Positions 16,391-25,433 of a stretch of DNA of 46,349 nucleotides are shown piece by piece. Every line of letters starts with the position of its first letter. The stretch's first letter is position 1. Under the pieces are notes generated by a model. That model searched no databases and was not told where the DNA came from. It saw nothing but the letters and a program-made list of their open reading frames with translations. Both the position numbers and the translations under genes were made by a program. Source of the stretch: an uncultured Paracoccaceae bacterium (GTDB lineage: Bacteria > Pseudomonadota > Alphaproteobacteria > Rhodobacterales > Rhodobacteraceae); assembly GCA_945952025.1 (NCBI GenBank), contig CAMFGW010000023.1, positions 1 through 46,349 on the forward strand. The letters are read 5' to 3'.

Positions 16391-16867
16391 TCAGCCCCCG
16401 GATTGCAGGACGCAGATCAGCGTGAAAAGGCGCCGGGCGGTGGCGCCGTCGAGTTCCGCCTTGCCCTCGAGCCGTTCCTGAAGGACGCGCGCGCCTTCGT
16501 TGTGGATGCCGCGCCGGGCCATGTCGATCGCCTCGATCTGGGCGGGGGGCAGGCGTTTGACCGCCTCGAAATAGCTTTGGCAGATCTGGAAATAGTCCTT
16601 CACCACCTGGCGGAAGGGGCCGAGCGACAGGTGGAACTCGGCCAGCCGGACCGCCGACTCGGTTCCGATGTCGAAGACGAGCCGTCCGTCGCGGATCGAG
16701 AGCGCGAGCCGGAAGGGACCGGGTGCTGCCACGCCGTTCTTTGCCGGCAGGGCGAAGGCATTGTCCTCAAGCAGGTCGAAGATGGCGACCGCGCGCTCCT
16801 GCTCGATCTCGGGCGTGGGGGCGGGCAGGCCGGTGTCGTCGATCTCGATGGCGCAAAGGCGGGTCAT
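16391..16867 (-). CDS. UPF0262 family protein
   Basis: This conserved alphaproteobacterial protein of 158 residues has no known biochemical activity. It is recognised by its start (MTRLCAIEIDDTGL), the SLGPFRQVVKDYFQICQSYF block around residues 80-99 and the conserved segment IEAIDMARRGIHNEGARVL. It is sandwiched between hisD (65 bases upstream) and the phosphatase gene (two bases downstream), which is its usual address. No catalytic signature or membrane segment is visible. Confidence 0.9.
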   Translation of the reverse strand: MTRLCAIEIDDTGLPAPTPEIEQERAVAIFDLLEDNAFALPAKNGVAAPGPFRLALSIRDGRLVFDIGTESAVRLAEFHLSLGPFRQVVKDYFQICQSYFEAVKRLPPAQIEAIDMARRGIHNEGARVLQERLEGKAELDGATARRLFTLICVLQSGG

Positions 16868-16932
16868 TCAGGGACTTTCGCGGGGTCGTCTAGATGCGGG
16901 CCGGCGAAAACAAGCCTCAAAAAGGCCCTGCG

Positions 16933-18243
16933 TCAAGGTTCCCGTTCATTCAGCCGCGCCAGCCGCGCCGTGACCGACAGGCCGTGCGCCTGCAACCCCT
17001 CGGACGCCGCGAGCCGTTCTGCCGCGGGGCCGATGGCGGCAAGCGCGCCGGGCGACATGCGGGCGAGCGTCGTGCGTTTGAGGAAGTCCATGACCGACAG
17101 GCCCGAGGAAAAGCGGGCCGAACGCGCGGTCGGCAGCACATGGTTCGGGCCGCCGACGTAGTCGCCGATGGCTTCCGGCGTCCAGGCGCCAAGGAAGATC
17201 GCGCCGGCATGGCGGGTGCGTTGGGCCAGCGCCTCGGGGTCGGGAACGCAGAGTTCCAGGTGTTCGGGGGCGATGCGGTTCGACAGGTCCGCCGCCTCGG
17301 CCAGGTCGCGGGTCAGGATGATGGCGCCGTGGTCGCGCCAGGAGGCCGCCGCGATGGCCCGGCGGGGCAGGGTGGCCAGCCGCCGCTCGACCGCGTCGGC
17401 CACGGCGCGGGCCAGGTCCGCGTCGGGCGTCATCAGGATCGCCTGGGCGCTTTCGTCATGCTCGGCCTGGCTCAGCAGGTCGAGCGCCAGCCAGTCGGGG
17501 TCGTTCGGGCCGTCGGCGATGACCAGGATTTCCGACGGGCCCGCGATCATGTCGATGCCGACGCGCCCGAAGACCCGGCGCTTGGCGGCGGCGACATAGG
17601 CGTTGCCGGGGCCGGTGATCTTGTCGACGGGCCTGATCGTCCCGGTCCCGTAGGCGAGCGCGGCAATCGCCTGCGCGCCGCCGATCCGGTAGACGGTATT
17701 CACCCCCGACAGCCGCGCGGCCAGAAGGACGAGCGGGTTCACCGTGCCGTCCGGCGTCGGGCAGGTGATGACCAGCCGCTCGACCCCCGCCACGCGCGCG
17801 GGGATGGCGTTCATCAGGACCGACGAGGGGTAGCTCGCCAGGCCGCCGGGGACGTAGAGCCCCGCCGCATCGACCGGCGTCCAGCGCCAGCCGAGCGTGG
17901 CGCCGGCGGGGTCGGTCCAGCTTGCGTCCGGGGGAAGCTGGCGGTCGTGGTGGGCGCGGATGCGGTCGGCGGCGAGTTCCAGGGCGGTGCGGTCCTCTGG
18001 CGCCACGGTGGCGATGGCCGCGTCGATTTCGGCCTCCGTAAAGGCGAAGCGGTCCGGGGTCAGGCGGATGCGGTCGAAACGCTCGGTCATCTCGGCGATG
18101 GCGGCGTCGCCCCGCGCCTGCACGTCGGCAAGGATCGCCGCGACGGTGGTGTCGACGTCCGGCGCCTCTTCGCGCTTGGTCAGAAGGAAGGCGGCGAAGG
18201 CTTTCTCGAAGCCCGGCTCGGTCGTCGTCAGGAAATACGGCAT
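16933..18243 (-). CDS. hisD: Histidinol dehydrogenase
   Basis: This enzyme catalyses the last two oxidation steps of histidine synthesis, histidinol to histidine, using NAD and zinc. The 436-residue length is normal. Family blocks are seen in order: YVPGGLASYPSSVLMNAIPA, VYRIGGAQAIAALAYGT, KITGPGNAYVAAAKR, IAGPSEILVIAD, LLSQAEHDESAQ (zinc ligands Q and H), IAPEHLEL (catalytic Glu/His) and GPNHVLPT with the final GLSVMDFLKR. It heads the hisD-UPF0262-phosphatase operon. The only biosynthetic histidine gene in the window is this one, consistent with his genes being dispersed in this order. Confidence 0.97.
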   Translation of the reverse strand: MPYFLTTTEPGFEKAFAAFLLTKREEAPDVDTTVAAILADVQARGDAAIAEMTERFDRIRLTPDRFAFTEAEIDAAIATVAPEDRTALELAADRIRAHHDRQLPPDASWTDPAGATLGWRWTPVDAAGLYVPGGLASYPSSVLMNAIPARVAGVERLVITCPTPDGTVNPLVLLAARLSGVNTVYRIGGAQAIAALAYGTGTIRPVDKITGPGNAYVAAAKRRVFGRVGIDMIAGPSEILVIADGPNDPDWLALDLLSQAEHDESAQAILMTPDADLARAVADAVERRLATLPRRAIAAASWRDHGAIILTRDLAEAADLSNRIAPEHLELCVPDPEALAQRTRHAGAIFLGAWTPEAIGDYVGGPNHVLPTARSARFSSGLSVMDFLKRTTLARMSPGALAAIGPAAERLAASEGLQAHGLSVTARLARLNEREP

Positions 18244-18290
18244 GGGCCCCCCTTGTCCGCTGCCGGGTTAGCGCGGACAGGGCCGCGCGA

Positions 18291-19439
18291 TCAAGAGCGG
18301 GAACCAGCCGCCATAAGACGCGGCATGAGGGCGATGAGCGCCAGAACCAGCGCCGCCATGGCCATGAAGGCCGCGCGCAGGCCCATGAGTTCGGACAGAA
18401 GGCCAAGCGCGGGCGGGCCGAAGAAGAAGCCCATGTAGCCGATTGCGGTCGCGCGTGCGATCGCGCCGGCCCGCCGTTCGGGCGCGGCCAGCCGCCCGAC
18501 CAGCGCGAAGATGGTAGGCGCAAGGACGGCGCTGCCCAGCCCGGTGATGATCAACCCGGCGTAGGCCACGCCGGGCGTCGGCGCCAGCGACAGAAGCGTG
18601 AGACCCCCGGCCGCGACCAGCGTCCCGCTGCCTATCAGCGGTTTCGGCCCCAGGCGGGTGATGACCGACTGTCCGGCAAGGCGCCCTGCGCCCATGGTCA
18701 GGGCCAGGACGGCCGGGCCGAAGCTGCCCTCGCCGCGCGCGGCGCCAAGCGTGCGCTCGATATGAAGCGCCGACCAGTTTTCGGCAGCATTTTCGGCCAT
18801 GAAGGCGATCAGCACCATCAGCCCGCCCCAGACCGGCACCATGCCGAGCGCGGTCCGGTTGCCCTTCTCGCGGGCGAAGCCGTTGATGTCCGGCCCCCGC
18901 TCGATGGCGGCGATAGCCCCGATCGCGACCGTGAGCGCCGCAACGGTCAGGATCGGTCCCGGCCCCCAGCCGGCGCCCCGCGCAAGGCCGGTCAGCACGG
19001 CGGCCACGCCGTAGGCCAGCGAATAGGCGGCGTGGGCCAGGTTCATCAGCTCAAGCCCCCGGTCGGCCTCGAGCGCGCTGACGCGGGCGTTCATCGTCAC
19101 GTCCAGAAAGGCGTTGGTGACGCCGACGGCCAGCATGGCCAGCGCGAAGGCCAGGGGCGTCGTCTGCCAGCCCGGCGCGACATAGGCGAGCGCAAGGCCG
19201 AGGGCCGCCAGCGGCAGGACATGGCTGCCGAAGCGGGGGGCAATCCGCGGTGCCACCAGCATGGTGAGGACCGCGGACAGGGGCGTGGCCAGAAGAAGCC
19301 GCCCGAAGACCGCATCGCTGGCGCCAAGCGCGCCCTTGATGTCGGGGATCAGTGCGGCATAGGTGCCCCAGAGCACCCCCATGGCCGCAAAGGCGATGAG
19401 GGGCGCGCGCGCAATCGCGATGGACCGTCCGTCGATCAT
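18291..19439 (-). CDS. MFS transporter
   Basis: This 382-residue inner-membrane protein has about twelve hydrophobic segments and belongs to the major facilitator superfamily. It begins [22 protein letters not shown], and the loop after helix 2 holds a short charged stretch (APRFG). The sequence resembles the YbjJ-like group, whose substrates are unknown. It ends 47 bases before hisD on the same strand, so it could share the transcript, but functional linkage is not implied. The gene is divergent from rplY. Confidence 0.88.
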   Translation of the reverse strand: MIDGRSIAIARAPLIAFAAMGVLWGTYAALIPDIKGALGASDAVFGRLLLATPLSAVLTMLVAPRIAPRFGSHVLPLAALGLALAYVAPGWQTTPLAFALAMLAVGVTNAFLDVTMNARVSALEADRGLELMNLAHAAYSLAYGVAAVLTGLARGAGWGPGPILTVAALTVAIGAIAAIERGPDINGFAREKGNRTALGMVPVWGGLMVLIAFMAENAAENWSALHIERTLGAARGEGSFGPAVLALTMGAGRLAGQSVITRLGPKPLIGSGTLVAAGGLTLLSLAPTPGVAYAGLIITGLGSAVLAPTIFALVGRLAAPERRAGAIARATAIGYMGFFFGPPALGLLSELMGLRAAFMAMAALVLALIALMPRLMAAGSRS

Positions 19440-19620
19440 CCCGCTTCCTTTCCCGAGCGGCCTTCATGACCGGCCCGCCGGCGGGACGCTTTGCCCGCGC
19501 CGACAGGTGCTGCCGTTTTCGGCACTTGCGGTTTTCGGCTTTCCTTCGGGGCGATTCCCGGTTAAGGCACCGCCCTCGGGCATGCACCCTTGGAGGATGC
19601 CCTCAATCTGGAGAGAACCT

Positions 19621-20229
19621 ATGGCTGGCAAGATCACCGATCTTAACGCCAAGGCACGGACGGGGACAGGCAAGGGGGCCGCTCGTCAATCCCGTCGCAA
19701 CGGGAACGTGCCTGGCATCATCTACGGCGACGGGCGTGACCCGCAGCCGATCGAGATGGAATTCTACTACCTCCTCAACCACCTGCGGGCGGGGCGCTTC
19801 AAGCAGCGGCTCTTCAACCTGAAGGTGGATGGCAAGGATGACGCACATGTCATCTGCCGCAACGTCCAGCGCGATGTCGTGAAGGACCTGCCGACGCACG
19901 TCGACTTCATGCGCATCCACGACGAAAGCCGCATCAACCTCTTCATCCACGTCACCTTCGAGAACCACGACAAGGCGCCGGGGATCAAGCGGGGCGGCAC
20001 GCTGACCATCGTGCGGCCGGAAGTCGAGCTCGAGGTGCTGGCGGGTGACATTCCCGACCATATCACCGTCGATCTGACGGGCCGTGACATCGGCGATGTC
20101 ATCCATATCGAGGACGTGACGCTGCCGGCGGGCGCCAAGCCCACCATCGCGCGCAACTTCGTCATCGCGAACCTCGCGGCGCCCTCGGGCCTCGTGTCGT
20201 CCGAAGCCGAGGCCGCAGCCGAGGCGTAA
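19621..20229 (+). CDS. rplY: 50S ribosomal protein L25/general stress protein Ctc
   Basis: This 5S rRNA-binding ribosomal protein of the long (Ctc/TL5) form has 202 residues. The L25 domain (residues 1 to about 90, with [20 protein letters not shown]) is followed by the beta-rich TL5 domain ([20 protein letters not shown]) and a short Ala/Glu tail. I chose ATG 19621 because GGAGAG sits five bases upstream and the protein then starts [10 protein letters not shown] as in relatives; the open frame to 19363 is spurious. A strong intrinsic terminator follows directly. In relatives pth often comes next, but here a GFA-family gene does. Confidence 0.96.
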   Translation: MAGKITDLNAKARTGTGKGAARQSRRNGNVPGIIYGDGRDPQPIEMEFYYLLNHLRAGRFKQRLFNLKVDGKDDAHVICRNVQRDVVKDLPTHVDFMRIHDESRINLFIHVTFENHDKAPGIKRGGTLTIVRPEVELEVLAGDIPDHITVDLTGRDIGDVIHIEDVTLPAGAKPTIARNFVIANLAAPSGLVSSEAEAAAEA

Positions 20230-20251
20230 GCGACGCCAAAGGCTCAGGAAC

Positions 20252-20278
20252 GGGGCGCCTTGGCGCCCCTTTTCGTTT
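20252..20278 (+). terminator. Rho-independent terminator of rplY
   Basis: GGGGCGCC (20252-20259) and GGCGCCCC (20262-20269) form a perfect 8-bp stem with a two-base apex (effectively a tetraloop), followed by TTTTCGTTT. It lies 22 bases after the rplY stop. It is the clearest intrinsic terminator in the window. Confidence 0.92.
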
Positions 20279-20332
20279 GCGGCCCGCACTTTGACCCGGC
20301 GCGGGCTTCGCCGGGCTGACGGGTGATTCCCG

Positions 20333-20361
20333 TTGACCCAAGTTGCCTGGGTGGGCAGACT
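20333..20361 (+). promoter_or_regulatory. Possible promoter of the GFA-family gene
   Basis: TTGACC (20333-20338) and CAGACT (20356-20361) are 17 bases apart, about 30 bases before the GFA gene start. The -35 box is good and the -10 box is weak. A separate inverted repeat (20295-20301 with 20309-20315) lies upstream. Confidence 0.35.
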
Positions 20362-20391
20362 CCTGCCCGGCAATGTCAATGGAGGCCGGTC

Positions 20392-20748
20392 ATGTCGGTT
20401 CAACAATATGCTGGCTCGTGCCAGTGCGGCGCGGTGGCGTATGAAGCCGATCTTGACCTTTCGGCTACGATAACCTGCAACTGCTCTCGCTGCCGGAGGC
20501 TGGGTTCGGTCCTTGCCTTCGCGCCCAAGGCGGCCTTCACGCTCAGGTCGGGCGAACAGAACCTGACCGAGTACATGTTCAATCAGCACACCATCCATCA
20601 CCTGTTCTGCAAGACCTGCGGCATCCAGGCCTTTGGCTTCGGAACGGGTCGGGACGGAATCGAGATGGTGGCCGTGAACGCCAATTGCCTGGATGGCGTC
20701 GATGCGCGGGCGCTGAACTCCAAGGCGGTCGACGGCGCAAGTTTCTAG
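20392..20748 (+). CDS. GFA family zinc protein (glutathione-dependent formaldehyde-activating-like)
   Basis: This 118-residue protein of the GFA fold binds two zinc ions through cysteines: SCQCGAV near residue 12, the CNCSRC group near 31-36 and FCKTCGI near 75-80. Members were named for glutathione-formaldehyde adduct formation, but most have unknown substrates. The start ATG 20392 is set by GGAGG at 20381-20385. The stop TAG overlaps the opposing plsY stop in a shared CTAG (20745-20748), so the two genes meet tail to tail with no room for a terminator. Confidence 0.9.
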   Translation: MSVQQYAGSCQCGAVAYEADLDLSATITCNCSRCRRLGSVLAFAPKAAFTLRSGEQNLTEYMFNQHTIHHLFCKTCGIQAFGFGTGRDGIEMVAVNANCLDGVDARALNSKAVDGASF

Positions 20749-21356
20749 GGCTTGGTGCCGCCGATCCTCGGCTCGGTTCCCGCGCGCAGGCGGGCGATGT
20801 TGGCGCCATGGCGCCAGAAGACCAGGGCCGCCATGACGAGGATCAGCAAGACCAGGTCGCCATGGCCTAAGGCCCAGGCAAGGGGCGCGGCGGCGGCGGC
20901 TGCGGCCAGCGCAGACAGGGACGAGATGCGGGTCATGATGGCCGTCGCGAGCCAGGTCAGGCAGGCCGCCAGCCCGACCGGCCAGGCCAGAGCCAGAAGC
21001 GTGCCAAGGAAGGTCGCCACACCCTTGCCGCCCTTGAAGTTCAGCCAGACCGGGTAAAGGTGGCCCAGAAACGAGGCCAGCGCCGCGACCTGCGCGGCAT
21101 CCGGGCCGACGCAGGCGCGGGCGACCAGAACGGCTACGGCGCCCTTGCCGCCGTCCAGGATCAGCGTGGCCAATGCCGCCGCCTTGTTGCCGGTCCGAAG
21201 AACGTTCGTGGCGCCGATGTTGCCCGAGCCGATCTTGCGCAGATCGCCCAGGCCCATCGCCTTGGTCACGAGGACGCCGAAGGGGATCGAGCCTATGAGG
21301 TAGCCCAGGACCGCCGTGACCAGAAGCGCCAGCGCGCTCGCCTCAAAGACCGGCAT
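20745..21356 (-). CDS. plsY: Glycerol-3-phosphate acyltransferase PlsY
   Basis: This 203-residue integral membrane enzyme transfers an acyl group from acyl-phosphate to glycerol-3-phosphate, the first step of phospholipid synthesis. The three PlsY motifs are present: GSGNIGATNVLR, DGGKGAVAVL with GHLYPVW, and NFKGGKGVATFLG. There are about five to six hydrophobic segments. I set the start at ATG 21356 (GGAGGGG four bases upstream); the frame extending to 21431 lies in the dihydroorotase-like gene. It overlaps the end of that gene by 14 bases, so it is the last member of the pyrB-containing operon, an arrangement common in Rhodobacterales. Confidence 0.95.
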   Translation of the reverse strand: MPVFEASALALLVTAVLGYLIGSIPFGVLVTKAMGLGDLRKIGSGNIGATNVLRTGNKAAALATLILDGGKGAVAVLVARACVGPDAAQVAALASFLGHLYPVWLNFKGGKGVATFLGTLLALAWPVGLAACLTWLATAIMTRISSLSALAAAAAAAPLAWALGHGDLVLLILVMAALVFWRHGANIARLRAGTEPRIGGTKP

Positions 21357-22626
21357 CGAACCCCTCCTGAAAGACCACGCGGCCCGCAACCAGCGTCGCC
21401 CGCACCTTGCCCTGCATCCGCGCGCCGTCAAAGGGGGTGTTCTTCGACTTCGACTTCAGGCTGAAGCGGTCCAGGACGAAGGGCGCGTCGGGGTCGAAAA
21501 TGACCAGATCGGCTGGCGCGCCCGCCGCGAGCCGCCCCTGCGGCAGGCCGAGCCGGCGCGCGGGGTTGAGAGCCATGGCGCGGAAAAGCTGCGGCAGGGT
21601 CAGGTCGCCGGCGTGATAGAGCCGAAGGGCGGCAGGCAGGAAGGTTTCCAGCGCGACGGCGCCCGAGGCCGCTTCCTCATAGGGAAGGCGTTTCGATTCC
21701 TCGTCTTGCGGCGTGTGCATCGAGGAAATCACGTCGATCAGGCCCGAGGCCACGGCCTCGATGATCGCCTGACGGTCGTCTTCGGACCTGAGCGGCGGCT
21801 TGACCTTGAAGAAGGTGCGGTAGTCGCCGACGTCGAACTCGTTCAGCGTCAGGTGGTGGATCGAGGTGCCCGCCGTCACGTCGAAGCCGTTCCGCTTGGC
21901 GCGCTCAAGCGGCGGCAGGGCGCGGGCGGTGGTGATCTGGTCGAAGTGGTATCTGGCACCCGTCATCTCGACCAGGCCCATGTCGCGGTCAAAGCCGATG
22001 CGTTCGGCCATGGGCGACACGCCGGGCAGGCCGCGCAGGCTGGAAAACTTGCCCGAGGTGGTGGCGGCGCCCTGCGACAGGCCGGGTTCCTGCGGGTGGC
22101 CGATGACCAGCGCGCCGAGCGAGCGCGCGTAGCTGAGCGCACGCGACAGGACCTTGGTGTTCGCGACCACATGGTCGCAGTCGGTGAAGGCGATGGCGCC
22201 CGCGTCCAGCAAGAAACCGATCTCGGTCATCTCGCGCCCCTCGCGGCCCTTGGTCAGGGCGGCCATGTGGCGGATGCGGACCGGCGCGTCCTCGGCGGCG
22301 CGGCGGGTGACGAACTCCAGGACTTCGGGCGTGTCGATGGCGGGGTTGGTGTCGGGCCGGGCGATGATCGTGGTGACCCCGCCCGCCGCGGCGGCGAGCC
22401 CGGCCGAGCGGAAGGATTCCTTGTGCCGCTCGCCCGGCTCGCCGATCTTGACCCCCAGGTCGACGATACCGGGGGCGAGGCAAAGGCCGCCGCAGTCGAT
22501 GACGCGGGCGCCCTTCTGGGTGGGGCCGTTGACGGCGGTGATGAGGCCGTCAGCGATGGTCAGCGAGCCGGGGGCGCAGGTGAGCGCCTCGGGGTCGATC
22601 AGGCGGGTGGTGGTGAGGTAGATCAT
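21343..22626 (-). CDS. pyrX: Non-catalytic dihydroorotase homologue (PyrC'/PyrX type)
   Basis: This 427-residue amidohydrolase-fold protein lies in the pyrB operon. In active dihydroorotases the metal site begins with a DxHxH motif after the PGxxD strand; here the sequence is APGIVDLGVKIGEPG, with both His replaced (G and K). The later DHAPH metal-ligand region is SSMHTPQDEE, lacking the Asp. So the zinc site is destroyed and the protein is most likely the structural dihydroorotase-like partner that some class A aspartate transcarbamoylases require, as known in Pseudomonas. It is commonly annotated as dihydroorotase (pyrC). A catalytic dihydroorotase would have to be elsewhere in the genome. 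Confidence 0.85.
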   Translation of the reverse strand: MIYLTTTRLIDPEALTCAPGSLTIADGLITAVNGPTQKGARVIDCGGLCLAPGIVDLGVKIGEPGERHKESFRSAGLAAAAGGVTTIIARPDTNPAIDTPEVLEFVTRRAAEDAPVRIRHMAALTKGREGREMTEIGFLLDAGAIAFTDCDHVVANTKVLSRALSYARSLGALVIGHPQEPGLSQGAATTSGKFSSLRGLPGVSPMAERIGFDRDMGLVEMTGARYHFDQITTARALPPLERAKRNGFDVTAGTSIHHLTLNEFDVGDYRTFFKVKPPLRSEDDRQAIIEAVASGLIDVISSMHTPQDEESKRLPYEEAASGAVALETFLPAALRLYHAGDLTLPQLFRAMALNPARRLGLPQGRLAAGAPADLVIFDPDAPFVLDRFSLKSKSKNTPFDGARMQGKVRATLVAGRVVFQEGFDAGL

Positions 22627-22629
22627 GCG

Positions 22630-23040
22630 TTAGCTCGAAATCGACTTTGTAAGTGCACCAAGGATGCCACCAATAAGCTCACCGGCGTTTGAGTAGCCGT
22701 GCCCATCGCTGGCATTTTTTACGGCTGACCCAATGCTTTCTCCGCTTCCGAATTTCTTACCAAGCAGCGCGAAGCCATCAGAAGTCAGTACCACTCGCAC
22801 CGAAATATCAACCGGTTGTCCGGCAATTTCTGGCATTGCCGATGTGCGAACAAGGCCCTCGGCTCGTAGCCACCTGATGGCTTCGACAAACGCCGTAACG
22901 TCACTTGGGGTCGGATTCGCGAAGAAGGTTCCTGTTGAAACCTCCTCGGACAGAACGCCGTTTTCAGCGAAGCGGGTAATCATGCGAGCGACGAGATGCT
23001 CGCTTTCCTCAAGTCTATTCGTGCGTTGATTGCTCTCCAT
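22630..23040 (-). CDS. Hypothetical protein inserted in the pyr operon
   Basis: I do not recognise this 136-residue protein. Its ATG (23040-23038) overlaps the pyrB stop as TGATG and its stop lies three bases before the pyrX start, so it is translated as an internal cistron of the pyrimidine operon. Base composition is lower in GC than both neighbours, which suggests acquisition. The middle (residues about 50-95: FVEAIRWLRAEGLVRTS, then VLTSDGFALLGKKF) looks like a winged-helix pattern. The C-terminal 40 residues are glycine/serine-rich and mildly hydrophobic (SNAGELIGGILGALTKSIS), perhaps an amphipathic membrane-active helix. Any function is inference; a passenger or defence gene is possible. 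Confidence 0.7.
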   Translation of the reverse strand: MESNQRTNRLEESEHLVARMITRFAENGVLSEEVSTGTFFANPTPSDVTAFVEAIRWLRAEGLVRTSAMPEIAGQPVDISVRVVLTSDGFALLGKKFGSGESIGSAVKNASDGHGYSNAGELIGGILGALTKSISS

Positions 23041-23996
23041 CACACGCCCACCGCCCTTGCTCCCCGCTCGGCCCGCAAATTCCGCGCCAGCAGGTCCATG
23101 CAGGCCATCCTGACCGCCACCCCCATCTCGACCTGTTCCTGGATGACGGACCGGTTGATGTCGTCGGCCAGGTCGCCGTCGATCTCGACCCCGCGGTTCA
23201 TGGGCCCCGGGTGCATGACGATGGCATCCTCTTTCGCAAAGGACAGCTTCTCTGCGTCCAGTCCGAAGCGGTGGTAATATTCGCGTTCCGACGGGATGAA
23301 GCCGCCGTCCATCCGCTCCTTCTGAAGGCGCAGCATCATGACCACGTCGGCGTCCTTCAGCCCCTCGCGCATGTCGTCGTACAGCTCGCAGCCGAAGTCG
23401 GCGACGCCCGAGGGCATGAGCGTGGGCGGCGCGATCAGGCGGACGCGGTTTTCCATCTTGCCCAATAGGATCAGGTTCGACCGCGCCACGCGGCTGTGGG
23501 CGATGTCGCCGCAGATCGCCACGGTCAGGCGCTGGATGCGGCCCTTGGCGCGGCGGATGGTCAGGGCGTCGAGCAGAGCCTGCGTCGGATGTTCGTGCCG
23601 CCCGTCGCCCGCGTTCAGGACCGCGCAGTTCACCTTGGACGCCAGAAGGTTCACGGCGCCCGAGGACGGATGGCGCACCACCAGAAGGTCGGGGTGCATG
23701 GCGTTCAGCGTCAGCGCCGTGTCGATCAGCGTCTCGCCCTTCTTCACGCTCGATTGCGCGACGGACATGTTCATCACGTCCGCGCCAAGCCGCTTGCCCG
23801 CCAGCTCGAACGAGGCCTGGGTGCGGGTCGAGGCTTCAAAGAACATGTTGATCTGGGTCAGGCCCTGCAGCGCATCGCCTGACTTCACCGTGCGGCGGTT
23901 CAGGTCGACGTAGGTTTCGGCCAGGTCGAGGACGGCGCGAATCTCTTCGGGTTCCAGATGCTCGATGCCAAGAAGGTGGCGGGCGCGGAATGTCAT
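23040..23996 (-). CDS. pyrB: Aspartate carbamoyltransferase catalytic subunit
   Basis: This enzyme condenses aspartate with carbamoyl phosphate in pyrimidine synthesis. It has 318 residues with the carbamoyl-phosphate motif STRTQASFE (about residues 54-62; Gln replaces the usual Arg of STRTR), [11 protein letters not shown] and the [10 protein letters not shown] loop near the C-terminus. Start ATG 23996 gives [14 protein letters not shown] as in relatives; the frame to 24218 is spurious. It is the first gene of the pyrB-hypothetical-pyrX-plsY operon and is divergent from the uracil-DNA glycosylase gene, with 98 bases between. No pyrI regulatory subunit is nearby, in keeping with a class A-like complex with PyrX. 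Confidence 0.95.
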   Translation of the reverse strand: MTFRARHLLGIEHLEPEEIRAVLDLAETYVDLNRRTVKSGDALQGLTQINMFFEASTRTQASFELAGKRLGADVMNMSVAQSSVKKGETLIDTALTLNAMHPDLLVVRHPSSGAVNLLASKVNCAVLNAGDGRHEHPTQALLDALTIRRAKGRIQRLTVAICGDIAHSRVARSNLILLGKMENRVRLIAPPTLMPSGVADFGCELYDDMREGLKDADVVMMLRLQKERMDGGFIPSEREYYHRFGLDAEKLSFAKEDAIVMHPGPMNRGVEIDGDLADDINRSVIQEQVEMGVAVRMACMDLLARNLRAERGARAVGV

Positions 23997-24094
23997 GGCG
24001 GCGGTCCCCTTTGGCCAACCGCTTAGCGCAAAGGGGGGCCGCGGGGCAACCGGCTCGGCTTCCTTCTGTCGCACGCCTCCGTTAGGGTCGCGCC

Positions 24095-24892
24095 ATGAGT
24101 CCGGACCTGCCCCCGATGGATACCGCAACCGCGCTGGCGCTTCTGGCCTGGCAGGTCGAGATGGGGGCGGACGAGCCGATCCTTGACGCGCCGGTCGACC
24201 GGTATGAGGCGGTGGCACCTGTTGCGCCTGCCGCTGCCGCCGTCGCTGCCGGGGACCCGGCGCCCGTCGTGGTTGCCCCTGCGGCCGATCCGGTGGTGGC
24301 GGCCGAAGGGCTGGCGGCCCGGGCAGATACGCTCGCTGCGCTCGCCGATCTTCAGGCCGGGTTCGAGCAGTGCGACCTGAAGAAGGGCGCGCGGAACTTC
24401 GTCTTTGCCGACGGGCGGGCGGATGCGCGCGTCATGGTGATCGGCGAGGCGCCGGGACGGGACGAGGATCTGGAGGGGCGGCCCTTCGTCGGGCGGGCGG
24501 GCCAGCTTCTGGACCGGATGTTCGCGGCGATCGGCCTGTCCAGGACCGCCGACACGGCCGAAAAGGGGCTCTACATCACCAACGTCCTGCCCTGGCGGCC
24601 GCCGGGCAACCGCGACCCCGACCCGGCCGAGATCGCGATGATGCTGCCGTTTTTGGCGCGCCATGTCGAACTGGCCGCGCCCGATCTGGTCGTCCTGATG
24701 GGCAACACGCCCTGCGCCGCGGCCCTGGGCCAGCGCGGCATCCTCAGGATGCGGGGGCGCTGGGTCGAGGCCTTCGGGCGGCCCGCGCTGCCGATGACCC
24801 ACCCGGCCTACCTCTTGCGCAACCCGGCGGCCAAGCGCGAGGCCTGGGCCGACCTTCTGTCCATCCGCCGCCGTCTGGAGGCCGCACCATGA
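24095..24892 (+). CDS. Uracil-DNA glycosylase, family 4-like
   Basis: This 265-residue base-excision-repair enzyme is expected to remove uracil from DNA. The core motifs are [20 protein letters not shown] (117-136), [15 protein letters not shown] and [18 protein letters not shown]. An Ala/Pro-rich linker (about 38-70) separates a short N-terminal helix from the core. Family 4 enzymes normally hold a 4Fe-4S cluster with four cysteines, the first two as CxxC; here only C93 (EQCDLKKG) and one Cys in NTPCAAALG are present, so the classic cluster cannot form as described. The stop overlaps the moaB start (ATGA at 24889-24892). Confidence 0.87.
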   Translation: MSPDLPPMDTATALALLAWQVEMGADEPILDAPVDRYEAVAPVAPAAAAVAAGDPAPVVVAPAADPVVAAEGLAARADTLAALADLQAGFEQCDLKKGARNFVFADGRADARVMVIGEAPGRDEDLEGRPFVGRAGQLLDRMFAAIGLSRTADTAEKGLYITNVLPWRPPGNRDPDPAEIAMMLPFLARHVELAAPDLVVLMGNTPCAAALGQRGILRMRGRWVEAFGRPALPMTHPAYLLRNPAAKREAWADLLSIRRRLEAAP

Positions 24893-25431
24893 GCCGCATC
24901 GACGAAAGCCGCCCCTTCCTGCCCCTGGGGCTGGCCGTCCTGACCGTATCCGACACGCGCGCCATGGCCGACGACAGGTCGGGCGATACGCTGGTCGAGC
25001 GGCTGACGGCTGCGGGCCACAGGCTCGCCGCCCGGGCGATCTGCCGCGACGAACGGGCCGATATCGCGGCGCAGCTCCGCGCCTGGGTCGCGGACCCGGG
25101 GATCGACGTGATCCTGTCGACGGGGGGGACCGGGCTCACGGGCCGCGACGTGACCGTCGAGGCGCACCGGGATGTCTATGAAAAGGAGATCGAGGCCTTC
25201 GGCACGGTCTTCACGATGGTTTCCATGCAGAAGATCGGCACCAGCGCCGTGCAAAGCCGCGCGACGGGGGGCGTGGCGGGGGGGACCTACCTTTTCGCGC
25301 TGCCCGGCAGCCCCGGCGCCTGCCGCGATGCCTGGGACGAGATCCTGCGCTGGCAACTCGACTTCCGGCACCGCCCCTGCAACTTCGCCGAGATCCTGCC
25401 CCGGCTCGATGAGCATCTGCGGCGGAAGTAG
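24889..25431 (+). CDS. moaB: Molybdenum cofactor biosynthesis protein MoaB
   Basis: This 180-residue MoaB/MogA-fold protein acts in molybdenum-cofactor assembly (adenylylation of molybdopterin or a related step). The family signature STGGTGLTGRDVT is seen around residues 69-81, and the second conserved block GTSAVQSRATGGVAGGTYLFALPGSP near residues 115-140. The start is the ATG overlapping the glycosylase stop. The longer open frame from 24370 lies in the glycosylase gene and is rejected. mobA, another cofactor gene, lies at 32366 in a different transcription unit. Confidence 0.93.
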   Translation: MSRIDESRPFLPLGLAVLTVSDTRAMADDRSGDTLVERLTAAGHRLAARAICRDERADIAAQLRAWVADPGIDVILSTGGTGLTGRDVTVEAHRDVYEKEIEAFGTVFTMVSMQKIGTSAVQSRATGGVAGGTYLFALPGSPGACRDAWDEILRWQLDFRHRPCNFAEILPRLDEHLRRK

Positions 25432-25433
25432 CC

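Noticed and set aside
16894-18438. Plus-strand open frame of 514 codons opposite hisD
   Set aside because: Low-complexity Gly/Arg/Asp composition typical of an antisense frame; hisD on the minus strand is certain.
21316-22692. Plus-strand open frame of 458 codons opposite pyrX
   Set aside because: High-GC DNA leaves long open frames on the opposite strand. The minus-strand protein has clear amidohydrolase similarity and operon context.
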